DNA from: Geosiphon pyriformis
Lineage: Eukaryota; Glomeromycota; Glomeromycetes; Archaeosporales; Geosiphonaceae
Direction of reading: 5' to 3'
NCBI GenBank assembly: GCA_016748015.1
Contig: JAAOMT010000104.1
Span: 42,325 to 62,288, forward strand
Length of the DNA stretch: 19,964 nucleotides
Positions within the stretch are counted from its first letter, which is position 1, and every line of letters starts with the position of its first letter. This document shows, piece after piece, positions 7,452 to 16,177 of this stretch. The position numbers and the translations under genes were made by a program. The notes under the pieces are model-generated. The model did not search any database. It was not told where the DNA came from and was given only the letters and a program-made list of their open reading frames with translations.

Positions 7452-9690
7452 GTGGCAGAATCAGAAAATATAGGAGCAAACCATTTAAGATTTGCAAAAT
7501 CCTTATTTCAACATTATTGTCAATACTTGGGATTAAACCACAATCATATATTCACCAAATTAGCCTTCAATTTTTATGTCAATGAAAAGATTTTCTCTTT
7601 ATTAGGAATGCCAGTGAATACTAAATCAGCAAGAGAAACTTTCTATAAGGAATTAATTCAAAACACCAACCTACCAACAAATCATAATTTTGCATTCATT
7701 ATTACTGAGATCAACAAAGAAATTGAACACCACACTCAACAAAGATATCCAATTACATATGCTAGTAAAGACAAGGGAAAATTACAAACACCAGCAGTAA
7801 CACACAGAAAAATACAGCCACTTACTTGGAAAAAAAACAGAATTGAATTCCCAAGCAATCCATTCTACCACTATACACCTGAAAGCACCATCAATATATC
7901 ATCAACAGACGTGTTCCCATCAACTGCAACATTAACATTTGGACGATTCCCATTCCAAAGTAGACAAAAGAAAACAGAATTATTAGGACCATACGACGAA
8001 TACTTTGAGGGATTTAATTCACAATCATCAATCCCATCAGGACTTCAATTACCACCACCTCCACCAGATTTCAGAATCTCTGATCCATGGAAAGCAGCAG
8101 AATCAGAAAAAGAGGAAAAAGAATTAGAGGATCAAGAATTCACTTATCAGCACCCAATCACTGAAAACCTGGAAGTTGAAACCCCAAATTTTCAAACTTA
8201 GCAAAATTTAAATCTAGAAAATTTGGAAATTGAAACTCCGAATCATCAAAGGCAGAACAATCCAAACCCCGAATTAATTAATCAGCAAAACTTACCTTCA
8301 GTAATTGTCATCAATCAACTGCCGATTAATTCCATAGCCGAACTCATACAACAGCCACTTCAACTACCGCCCCAACAACCAGTACAACAACAACTGCTTC
8401 AACAGCCACCACAACCACCTAACTTAGATCCAATGGCCTACACACCAATTGCAAAACTTGACAACTTTACCAGCAAAGAGGATAACGCTCAAGTATGGCT
8501 GAATAATGTAGAAAAACCCATCACAGCCAACAGATGGAATAATGCCCAAGCAATACAAGCCATTCCTTACTTTCTTAAGGATACCGCCAATTCATGGTAT
8601 TAGAGCTTGATTAATAAACCACAAGATTTCAATGTCTTCAAAGTAGAATTCCTAAGATACTTCAGCAACAATAACAGTATCAATCACCTAATCAATACAT
8701 TCACCACCATGAAATAAGGAGAAACTGAAGCAGTCATCACTTACCTGGGATGCTTCCATTGAAACCTGTGCCAAATTCAAGCAATTGACACCAACTATTT
8801 TACAGCATCACAGATACTCAACTAGTTTATTCGTGGCCTGTGCAGCAGTATCTTGCAACATGTACGTTTGTTGCATCCAGACACACTTCAAGACGCAGTT
8901 ACATGCGCCAGAGATTTTAAATTCACTGAGTCAGAGGCTAACTATGTCCAAGCCATTAATCTAGTAATAAATGAATCATCTGAATTAGATTCCAAATTGA
9001 AAAAGTTCAGTGAGTCAATTAATAAGAGATTAGAAGGATACTTAGCTGACAATCACATCATTTATCAGCCTCCACAACGATGCAATAATCAAGGAAACTC
9101 TAATTGTGCCCAAAATCAACTATGTCCATCTTCATTGACCAATCAACAATGGTAACAAGAAATACATATCTGCCACTATTGTGGTAAACAAGGACATATC
9201 CAAATTGACTGTTGTCAGCGTTTAAATAACCAATGATCAGGAAATCAATATCAAAACCCCGATTGCCAATTCCAAACCTTAAATCAGTACTCAATTCAAA
9301 ACTAACCCACTTACCTACCAGTAACACAGTCATCAATCTATCAGTTTCTGGTGTATCAAGCTCCAATCTATTAACCGCAGTCACAAGTAATTTATCAACA
9401 ACTGCAGCCACAAATAATCTATCAACTCCAACAAATCCAAACACTGCCCCAAAGCTTACCACCCAACGGAACCCAAAGACTGAGAATGACTCAACAGAGC
9501 TGGAGATTGGTGATAGTAGTCCATCAACCAATCCCCAGTTTTTCACAGCAACCATCTGGATTATGCCAGTGAAATTTGGGTACTGGTCAACCCCAGAACT
9601 CAAATTTCTAGAACTATTTAAGTCTCCTGGTTACTCCAGAAGACACCATACCCAACAATCAGGAACTCAGACAAACATCTACCAGCAACA
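7452..9690 (+). pseudogene. Element B gag (N-terminal domain, capsid, CCHC knuckle), interrupted
   Basis: The conserved N-terminus (VAESENIGANH) begins at 7452 with GTG; the frame is closed by TGA at the PBS and no ATG precedes it. In order: a 250-residue N-terminal part with a Pro-rich end and acidic segment; a Gln/Pro-rich tract (8340-8430); the Retrotrans_gag capsid domain (about 8460-8935; KLDNFTSKEDNAQVWLNNV); a coiled Leu/Ser region; the CCHC knuckle CHYCGKQGHIQIDC (9171-9212); and a Tyr-Gln repeat (9331-9426). Stops at 8199, 8601, 8715, 8760, 8823, 9153 and 9234 all sit at codons one C-to-T change from CAA, CAG or CGA. Gag would form the particle that carries the RNA. It continues in the same frame into the protease. 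Confidence 0.88.
9331..9426 (+). repeat. Tyr-Gln repeat tract in gag C-terminus, element B
   Basis: Degenerate units encoding (I/V)-Y-Q separated by Pro/Gln/Leu follow the zinc knuckle. One Gln codon is TAA. Homologous tracts occur in A and C. Confidence 0.5.
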
Positions 9691-10340
9691 TTTCACCTGC
9701 CACAATCACGGAAGATGAATCTCTGAACACCATTTTTCCATTCGAACTCGAGGAACCATCAACCACGCCATTATTCAGTAGAGCTGCACTAAAAGAAAAG
9801 CCAATTACCACCATGTACACTGATGTGAAAATTGATGGCCATCCCATCAAACTAATTCTTGACAATGGTTCAGCAGACAGCATCATCACATGACAACTCA
9901 TAAATCAATTAGGTCACCGAGTTGATTGAACTGCTAATGCCAGAATCATTATGGCTGATGAAGCAACCAAGACTCCAATCGGTGAAATTGATGACTTACC
10001 AATCAAAATTAATGGCATCATAGTACCAATCAAAGTACTCATCATGGAAGCCACCCAATATTAAGCTCTAGTTGGTAATGACTAGCTGTTCAAGACAAAT
10101 GCCACTCTGGACTGGAATACCCAAGAGCTTCAACTCAGCCAGAATGGGCAACACACGCGAGTACCAGCAACATGTGGCCACTTTAAGGCTACTAACACCA
10201 CAGCACTACTCATCGACTTCAAGGAAGAGAAACCAAAACCTACTTGGGAAGCCTACCAAGTGTTATGGACTGACAAAGAGCACAACGAACTGCCACCAAT
10301 ACTCTCTTGGGATGACAACAGGAAAGAAAAGCAAACAAAT
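9691..10340 (+). pseudogene. Element B protease (retropepsin) domain, active site altered
   Basis: In frame with gag. It shows FSRAALKEK, then the active-site strand ILDNGSADSIIT (codon run at 9861-9872), TPIGEIDDLPIKI, ATLDW and TWEAYQ, aligning along its length with the protease of element A. Retropepsins need Asp-Ser/Thr-Gly; here Ser is Asn (AGT in A, AAT in B), so the enzyme is probably dead. Stops at 9891 (TGA), 9927 (TGA), 10062 (TAA) and 10083 (TAG) are at positions where A has Arg, Arg, Gln and Trp. The two TGA stops are consistent with lost CGA codons. Confidence 0.85.
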
Positions 10341-10500
10341 GAACTTACCTGGGAAACCGATAATCTGACTTGGATTGACAACAAACATGAAGAAATCTCA
10401 AGTTGGGAATGGAACGAAGATAAGGAAAAAGGAAAAAAAAAGGAAGAAAGAATGCCACCAACTGCTACTATTTATAATTCCTACAACCCCACAACAATCC
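10341..10500 (+). pseudogene. Element B pol: Lys/Glu/Trp-rich spacer, ends in frameshift
   Basis: The open frame that begins within the protease continues through ELTWETD, DLTWID and EWNEDKEKGKKKEE-like charged sequence with an A9 run at 10433-10441. Between the A9 run and the first Cys pair, element B has 95 bases where element A has 93. The Cys-rich domain is therefore out of frame in B but in frame in A: an indel specific to B, near 10480-10505. Confidence 0.55.
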
Positions 10501-10875
10501 AATTATCGATGGTCAAGACTTGTATGTGTCAATTGTGGTAAGAAACTGTCATCAATGGGCACATGCTGTGGTAATGATGAGGAATACCACATTACAAAAA
10601 AGTTCTACTGTTATCCATGCTTACTCGAATGCTTTGGATGACCAAAGAGGCAAAGAAAATGGGATAACCAACCTTGTTTCACTTGTAGAGAGATTCTGCT
10701 AGATGAAGGAATGTGGAACAACATCCCAGAATGTGGAGAAACATGTGATGTATTGTGTTAATACACGATTCTAATAAGCAACTGGGTAAGGAAAGAAACC
10801 CCAATAGAAGCAGCCTGGAGAAGAGCTGTGCAGCAACTGGACAGTTGTCCACATGACAACAACAAAATTTAGTGA
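10501..10875 (+). pseudogene. Element B pol: Cys-rich (zinc-finger-like) domain
   Basis: The frame is +1 relative to the protease. It has CVNCGKKLSS (first Cys codon at 10525), a CC pair, FYCYPC, then after a TGA (10639) PCFTC and ECGETCDVLC, so repeated CX2C and CX3C pairs. The pattern matches element A (1905-2300) closely, showing conservation of the Cys residues. It lies between protease and dUTPase, where most Ty3/gypsy elements have nothing. I do not recognise a family; zinc binding is inferred from Cys spacing. Further stops occur near 10759 and at 10870-10875, just before the next open segment. Confidence 0.55.
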
Positions 10876-11877
10876 ATGACACTTGCCAAAATTGAAGGGG
10901 CATCACCTGAGAAAATAAAAATGATCAAAAACAACCCCTCAGAATCTTTAGAGCTTGACTGGGATGCAGAACCCATCATAAATCTCCTGGATTCAGAACA
11001 ATTCCATGAACACTACCAAGAAATAGCACTTACAAGGGAAGAACAAGAAAAACAGTTAAAGCAGTTGAACACTCGACTATGTCAACACTGCCTAATTCCC
11101 TGTGACTTCCAGTATTGTGATGAGTGTGACCTCATTTACAATCCATCACCACGCATAATCTACACAATCCCTGAAGAGAAAAAACCAATTAGCAATTGTG
11201 CATCAGAATCAAAATCACTGATCAATCGTGATTCAAACTCCGACAACGACGATAACAACAACGGTTCGAGCTTTGTTCAAAATGGCAATGACAATGACAA
11301 TGATTCCAACTCAGATCCAAACCCTGATACAAACTATGAACAATATATTGCACTACCAGATCTCTCCAAGGAGCAGGAGTTGAAATGGTATAGTGACAAT
11401 GAGGAAGTTATCATGCCAGAACATGCGCATGATATGGATGCAGGGTTTGATCTGAGGTATCTAGGAAAAAAGACCATCAAATTGGAGCCACATTCACACA
11501 TCTGCATTGATCTGAAAGTAGCACTAAAAATTTTGGCAACAACAATGGTTCAATTAGCATCTAGGAGTAGTTTAGCGAAAAAAGGGATTAATATAAGAGG
11601 AGGAATAATTGATACAGAATATGTAGAAAATATCATTGCTATGCTACAAAATGACTCAAAAAAGGCCTATATAATAGAGCCCAACAAAAAGATAGCACAG
11701 GCAATATTCCTGCTTCTGGTTAGAGTAGTTCAGTTAGTATCAGTAAGAAAGAGGGAGGAATTAGGAATAACAGCGAGAGGAATACAGGGATTCAGATCAA
11801 CAGGTAGAATAGATGTACCAGTTAATATGGCGAAAAAAGAAATTGTTGGCCAAGAAGAAATTATCTCAACCGGTTAA
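10876..11877 (+). pseudogene. Element B pol: zinc ribbon, acidic linker and dUTPase domain
   Basis: A 333-codon open segment of the pol frame; its first ATG is internal to the polyprotein. Residues 69-84 carry CX2C...CX2C (LCQHC, YCDEC). Residues 117-150 are Asp/Asn/Ser-rich. Residues 183-310 form a trimeric dUTPase (dUTP to dUMP plus PPi): motif I DAGFDL (188-193), motif II SRSSLAKKG (229-237), motif III GGIIDTEY with the catalytic Asp (242-249), motif IV KIAQAIF (272-278), motif V GFRSTGR (305-311; usual GFGSTG). The Gly-to-Arg in motif V may harm it, but this is the best-kept enzyme of the element. The closing TAA at 11875 is a lost Gln codon (element A has CAA/CAG). It would keep cDNA free of uracil. 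Confidence 0.88.
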
Positions 11878-12198
11878 GCTATTTCTATTTCACCATATAA
11901 CCAGTACATGCTAGCAATAAAAAGAAAGGAAAAAGACCAAGCACAAATTTTTGAAGCAGAAGCCAGTCTTTGTGAATCAGGAGAAGTTGGACTTATCAAT
12001 CTCCACATACCAGCCAAAAATTACAGCCACATTAAAATTTCCATCTACAACAATACAGGAAATGTCATAGAAATACCAGCCAGAACCATTATTGAATACT
12101 TAAACACTGAAATGGAAGAGCAACCACCAAACCCTATTCCAGACTTTCCACAACTTTGTGGATATGTCAATATCATATCACAAACAATATATGGATGA
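11878..12198 (+). pseudogene. Element B pol: conserved linker between dUTPase and RT
   Basis: In the dUTPase frame, about 100 residues: FEAEASLCESGEVGLINL, then an IPIYNNTG-like strand, IPARTIIEYL, and PDFPQLCGYV before the RT fingers. It is closed by TGA at 12196. The same linker occurs in A (646-803) and C (19035-19307) and is directly followed by RT in C, so it belongs to pol. The beta-rich IPxGTxIGYL-like pattern resembles a dUTPase or protease strand, but I would not assign a function. Confidence 0.6.
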
Positions 12199-13150
12199 AG
12201 TGAATGTTATTTGCTCCAACCAGAACAATTGGAACAAATAAACATAGGAAACTTAGATTCACTCCAACGTATGCAACTCAAGATGTTGCTCAACCAGTTC
12301 AATGACATTTTTGCCAGCAAAAATGAGTTTGGCCAAACTGACATCATTTAGCATTAGATCAAGATTGGAGATACAATGCCAATTAAACAAAGAGCATACA
12401 AAGTGCCACCAGCCAGCCATGAAATTATTTGTCAAGAAATAAACTGAATGCTTGACAATGGGCTAATTCAGTCATCAATGAGCCCATGGTCATTACCAGT
12501 GGTACTTGTCCATAAGAAGAATAGAAAGATCCAATTTTGTGTGAACTACAGAAAACTCAATGGTGTAACTCATGGAGACAGCTATCCAACTCCATGAATA
12601 CAAAAATTATTTGATGCTTTTGGCGGAAACAAATGGTTCTCAACATTAGACTTGGACAGTGGTTACTAACAAGTGGCCATGAATTCAGCCGACAAAGAGA
12701 AGATGGCATTCACCATAAGAGAAAGGAATTTCAAATTTGAAGTAATGTCATTCAGTTTAACCAATGCACCAGCCACTTTCCAACAACTAATGGAAATTGT
12801 CTATACTGGCTTATTGTGGAAATCAGTAGTTGTATACTTGGACAACACCAACGTATTCTCAAAAACATTTGATAATCATCTTCATCATCTTCAACAAATG
12901 TTTGAAAGACTAAGAAGAGCAGGACTAAAGTTAAATACAACAAAGTGCTTCTTTGGCAAGACAGAACTAAAATTCTTGGGACACATAGTCAGCAAAGACA
13001 GCATCAAAACAAATTCAAAGAAAATAGAGATAGTAAAAAACTTTCCAGTGCTGACCAATATGACAGAACTGAAATCATTCTTGGGATTTGCCAGCTACTA
13101 TTGACATTTTATCAAGAACTTTTCCAAGATAGCGCAGCCACTCAACCAAC
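12199..13150 (+). pseudogene. Element B reverse transcriptase domain, catalytic YLDD altered
   Basis: RT (RVT_1) in the dUTPase frame: MPIKQRAYKVPP, LIQSSMSPWSLPVVLVHKK, FCVNYRKLNGVT, FSTLDLDSGY (motif A), FTIRERNFKFEVMSFSLTNAPATFQ, and motif C YLDN at 12835-12846, where the family has YLDD. Then LGHIVS and ELKSFLGFASYY. The loss of the second Asp (GAC to AAC at 12844) removes a metal ligand, so polymerisation should fail. Stops lie at 12349, 12355, 12445, 12595, 12667 and 13102. The TAGs at 12349 and 12355 are shared with element C. RT would copy the RNA from the PBS-bound tRNA. Confidence 0.9.
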
Positions 13151-13638
13151 TGCAAACCAAGAATACCAAATATGAATGGGCAGAAAGTCAACAAGAAGCT
13201 TTTGATATTCTGAAAAGAAAACTCATTCAAGCTCCAATACTAATCTATCCAGATCACAGCAAACCATTCATTATCACCACTGATGCATCCAGCCAAGCAT
13301 TGAGAGCAGTATTATCTCAGAAAGGACCAGACAGCAGAGAACATCCAATAGTATATGCTAGCAGAGGTTTAACACCAGCCAAAAAGAATTATGGAACACT
13401 GGAACAAGAACACTTAGCAATATACAGGTTAGTCATAAAATGGAAAGAATACTTGAGCCAGAAGTTTGAAGTATACACAGATCACAAGGGATTAACATCA
13501 CTCCAAAAACAAGAATTTGGAGATGGAAGACAGTTAAGATGGAAAATGGCACTCGCACCATACAATTATACTATACATTACAAAAAAAGAAAAGACAATG
13601 GAAATGCTGATGGTTTGTCACAAATGAGACAAATCTAA
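13151..13638 (+). pseudogene. Element B RNase H domain
   Basis: Follows RT in frame through a tether (PLNQL, YEWAESQQEAFDILK). The RNase H core shows IITTDASSQALRAVLSQ (first catalytic Asp at 13282-13284), YASRGLTPAKKNYGTLEQEHLAI (Glu), and VYTDHKGLTSL (Asp), then DGLSQM. These acidic residues fit the DEDD-type site of gypsy RNase H. It would remove the RNA template. The open stretch ends with TAA at 13636. The usual Gly in A-x-GAVL is Arg here. This is one of the less damaged domains. Confidence 0.85.
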
Positions 13639-13790
13639 GAACATTTTAACACAAAAATATAACAAAACCAGAACAATACCAACAAAAAATATAACAAAAG
13701 ATGAACATACAAAAATATCAACAACTTCAACATTATATAAACACTCAACATTTCAAGGAGAATTTATCTCAAACAGAACAAAAAAGTATC
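13639..13790 (+). other. A-rich linker between RNase H and integrase
   Basis: Very A-rich, with stops in every frame and no motif I can name. The reading frame changes by two (or minus one) between RNase H and integrase somewhere in this stretch or its continuation to about 13800, so at least one indel has occurred here. Confidence 0.4.
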
Positions 13791-14646
13791 AAACAACAAT
13801 CAAAATATTTTATTACTTACCAAAATATACTTTATTGAAAAAATAGAAAAGATCCAAATCAACCAACCAGAGTAATTACAGAGCCAGAAAAAGAGACAAT
13901 ATTTTTCAACATGCACTCAAATCCAACAGCAAGACATTTTCATAAAGAAGCAACCATGGAAAGAACCAGAAAAAGATACTATTGGCTATTAATGTATCTA
14001 GACATCATCCAATACATTCAAAATTGTAATGCTTGTTAGCAAAGAGAAAGTATGAAACCCAGTGAACCATTAAGACCAATTAAAGTGGAACAACCATTCA
14101 ACCATATTGGAATTAATTTAGTCGGACCATTAACAATCACCAGCGAAGGAAACAGGTACATAGCAGTAGCCATGAACTATCTTACTAAATGGCCAGAGGC
14201 AAAAGCAATTTAAAGAGTAAATGCAGAATCCGTTGCCAAATTCATTCATCAAGATTTAATTTGTCAACATGGATGTCCAAAAGAATTATTATCAGACCAA
14301 GGAACTCATTTTGTAAACAGAACATTAACAGAATTGAGCCAAAGATTCGGAATCAAGAGACCATTATCATCACCATACCATCCATAAACCAATGGATTAG
14401 TAGAAAGATTCAACAGAACATTGTGTAAAGCAATAGCTAAGCTCAGCCAGGAAAACCAGAACAATTGGGATTTGTTCATATCATCAGTACTATTTGCTTA
14501 TTGGACAATGAAACAAGATACTACACAAGCAACACCATTTGAATTAGTGTATGGGAAAACAGCAACATTACCAGTAGAGAGAAAAATTAATACATATCCA
14601 GCTGAACCAATAACAGAAGAAAATTTTCAAGAAACATTGCTGAAAA
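13791..14646 (+). pseudogene. Element B integrase: zinc-binding and catalytic core, first Asp altered
   Basis: N-terminal HHCC zinc module: His at 13914 and 13935 (HX6H), then CNAC at 14025-14036, preceded by RVITEPEKET and followed by QRES. The core (rve) has HIGINLVGPL, where the first catalytic Asp is Asn (14115-14117), then LLSDQGTHF with Asp at 14295-14297 and NGLVERFN with Glu at 14403-14405, giving the D-x35-E spacing. Stops at 14037 (TAG), 14211 (TAA) and 14385 (TAA), plus a TGA near 13837. Integrase would join the cDNA ends to the target. The frame shifts at the A6 run near 14645, just before the C-terminal domain. Confidence 0.88.
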
Positions 14647-15082
14647 AACATATGACTTAATGAAAGCATTGGAAAACAAACAAAGAAGAACAGCTGATAA
14701 TATTCAAAAGTCACAAAAAAAACAGAAAGAAAGACACAATAGTCAACTACCAGACAAACCAGTTGAATTCAAGATTGGAGACAAAGTATTACTACATTGT
14801 ACCAAAGCAAAAAAACAATGGAGTGGAAAATTTGACCCCAAATGGAACAGACCATTTCACATAAAAGAAATTCTAGGAAATGGAACTTACAAATTAAGAT
14901 TGGATAACAAAATTTTAACCAAAGCAGCACATGGAGATCGACTGAAACCATATCACAACATCACATTACCATCTACCAGTAATATTCCACAATTAGGAGT
15001 ACAGAAAATACTAATCCAACCAGATGAGATTCTACGAGATCTAGAACCAATCATTATCATTGACAACAACACATCTAATTGA
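14647..15082 (+). pseudogene. Element B integrase C-terminal domain (GPY/F type), no chromodomain
   Basis: Continues integrase in a frame shifted by one base at an adenine run near 14645. It has a Lys/Gln-rich helix, FKIGDKVLLHC, then KFDPKWNRPFHI (GPY/F module; usual W-x-GP-(Y/F), here Arg-Pro-Phe) and GTYKLRLDN, HGDRLKPYH. This domain helps bind DNA and multimerise. No chromodomain follows; the frame ends in Asp/Ile-rich sequence and TGA at 15080-15082, which overlaps the open frame of the next ORF. Confidence 0.8.
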
Positions 15083-15765
15083 TTGACAAAAGAATATATA
15101 AGAACATGGTCGATGCGACAGAAGAGATCAGAAAAATGGAGATTACAGACAATATTTATTCACTAGCCCAACAAATTTTTCAATTAATCCAACACCAGGA
15201 GATAGAAATTACCATCAATCAACAAACCATTCATTACAAAAATATGGCAAAAATACCACAAAACAAAGCACAGAAAAGACTTGAAAATATGGTTAACAAG
15301 ATCATGACCAAAATAAAATTGGCCATGAAAGAACAACAAATAGTCAGATTACACCAAGAACTTACCAGAGAAACTTGGACTTGGTGGATACAACAATTTC
15401 CAAAAAACTATTGTTATTTTTACTTGGAACAACACGTAAATATCCAGAACTTGTACACCAACAAAACAAAATGGTTATTCAACACCACAATACTGGGACA
15501 ACTAGAACAATTTGTGGGAAAAAACAATCTAATTACACAAGCTCGAGCCATTTACCAGCTATATATAAGATTTCAAGACCAACCAGAAATCTTACTCAAC
15601 ACAGCAATAGATACAGTTACGAGTAATCAATTGGGAAAAATGACCAATGCCCAATTTGAAGAACTACAAAATAAATTAACACAAGTAATACTCAAAAAAG
15701 AAGTTCAAGAAATAATTCAACAAGGGGAATTAAAAGAATTAGATTTCGATGGAGCTCAATATTAA
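15079..15765 (+). CDS. ORF3 of element B: unknown protein between integrase and 3' LTR, intact
   Basis: The frame is open from 15079 (TTG); the first ATG is at 15106, giving 219 residues, and TAA at 15763-15765 overlaps the polypurine tract. I do not recognise the protein. It is rich in Gln, Ile, Lys and Asn, looks mostly helical (SLAQQIFQLIQHQEIEITIN; amphipathic C-terminal part), has a Trp cluster (TWTWWIQQF), FYLEQHVNIQNLYTNK, and no signal peptide, membrane span or Cys pattern, so it does not look like an envelope protein. It starts 23 bases after the pol stop in another frame. It could be an accessory protein made from a spliced or reinitiated RNA, or a C-terminal part of Gag-Pol cut off by a frameshift. 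It has no internal stop although all other domains of B are broken. Confidence 0.6.
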   Translation: MIDKRIYKNMVDATEEIRKMEITDNIYSLAQQIFQLIQHQEIEITINQQTIHYKNMAKIPQNKAQKRLENMVNKIMTKIKLAMKEQQIVRLHQELTRETWTWWIQQFPKNYCYFYLEQHVNIQNLYTNKTKWLFNTTILGQLEQFVGKNNLITQARAIYQLYIRFQDQPEILLNTAIDTVTSNQLGKMTNAQFEELQNKLTQVILKKEVQEIIQQGELKELDFDGAQY

Positions 15766-15775
15766 AAAGAGGGGA
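15764..15775 (+). other. Polypurine tract, element B
   Basis: AAAAAGAGGGGA ends three bases before the 3' LTR (TGTTACTC at 15779). Position and composition fit the plus-strand primer left by RNase H. Confidence 0.75.
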
Positions 15776-15856
15776 TAATGTTACTCATAGAATATAAAAA
15801 ATATAGTATTATTAGTCAGTAGATATTAGCCAATCAGAGGTAGACATAGTAAATGT

Positions 15857-15993
15857 GGAATTCCAGAATTCCTCTCAGAGGAATTACAGAATTCCAGGAA
15901 TTTCAGAATTCTCCGATAAGGAATTGCAGGATTTCAGAATTCCAGAATTCCTCTTATTAGGAATTGCAAGATTCCAGAAATCCCAGAATTCCT
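15857..15993 (+). repeat. GAATTC-type repeat block in U3 of the B 3' LTR
   Basis: Shorter than the 5' copy. It contains TTCCAGAA three times (15861, 15940, 15972), which fits TTCnnGAA, the core of a heat-shock element; that reading is speculative. Confidence 0.55.
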
Positions 15994-16031
15994 GTCACAA
16001 AGAATTAAGGAATTGAGGAATTTCAATTATG

Positions 16032-16039
16032 TATATATA
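16032..16039 (+). promoter_or_regulatory. Putative TATA box of LTR B (3')
   Basis: TATATATA, the counterpart of 6747-6754; it could drive read-through into flanking DNA. Confidence 0.5.
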
Positions 16040-16117
16040 GTAGTAGGATTAGAAGCTGAAAAGACAAAACTCTCAGTTTAGATTTAATCTAAGCAACATT
16101 CCAGTTCCCAATTATCA

Positions 16118-16123
16118 AATAAA
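16118..16123 (+). terminator. Putative polyadenylation signal of element B
   Basis: AATAAA in R/U5 of the 3' LTR, followed by AATTATT. Expected place for the end of the genomic RNA. Confidence 0.35.
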
Positions 16124-16152
16124 TAATTATTCTATATCTCAACCCACTCTCC

Positions 16153-16177
16153 ACTATTAACACTTTATGTTGATAGT
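16153..16177. other. Hairpin 1 in LTR B (3' copy)
   Basis: ACTATTAACA, loop CTTTA, TGTTGATAGT. The stem has one T:G wobble instead of the C:G of LTR A; it still folds as RNA. Confidence 0.45.

Noticed and set aside
9100-9603. Antisense open frame of 167 codons opposite the gag tail
   Set aside because: It mirrors the Tyr-Gln repeat coding strand, whose biased codons leave the complement open. The sense strand is aligned to gag in A and C.
9233-9718. Sense-strand open frame of 161 codons rich in Ser/Thr/Asn
   Set aside because: Out-of-frame reading of the gag tail and gag-protease junction; the other frame carries homology to A and C.
10433-10441. A9 run as a programmed slippage site between protease and Cys-rich domain
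   Set aside because: In element A the same A9 run is present, yet protease and Cys-rich domain are in one frame without slippage; the shift in B comes from a later two-base length difference.
14189-14428. 79-codon open frame in the integrase region
   Set aside because: Shadow frame; the true integrase frame with SDQGTHF and NGLVERFN overlaps it.
15079-15765. Calling ORF3 an envelope gene
   Set aside because: No signal peptide, transmembrane segment, furin-like site or Cys pattern; only its position is env-like.
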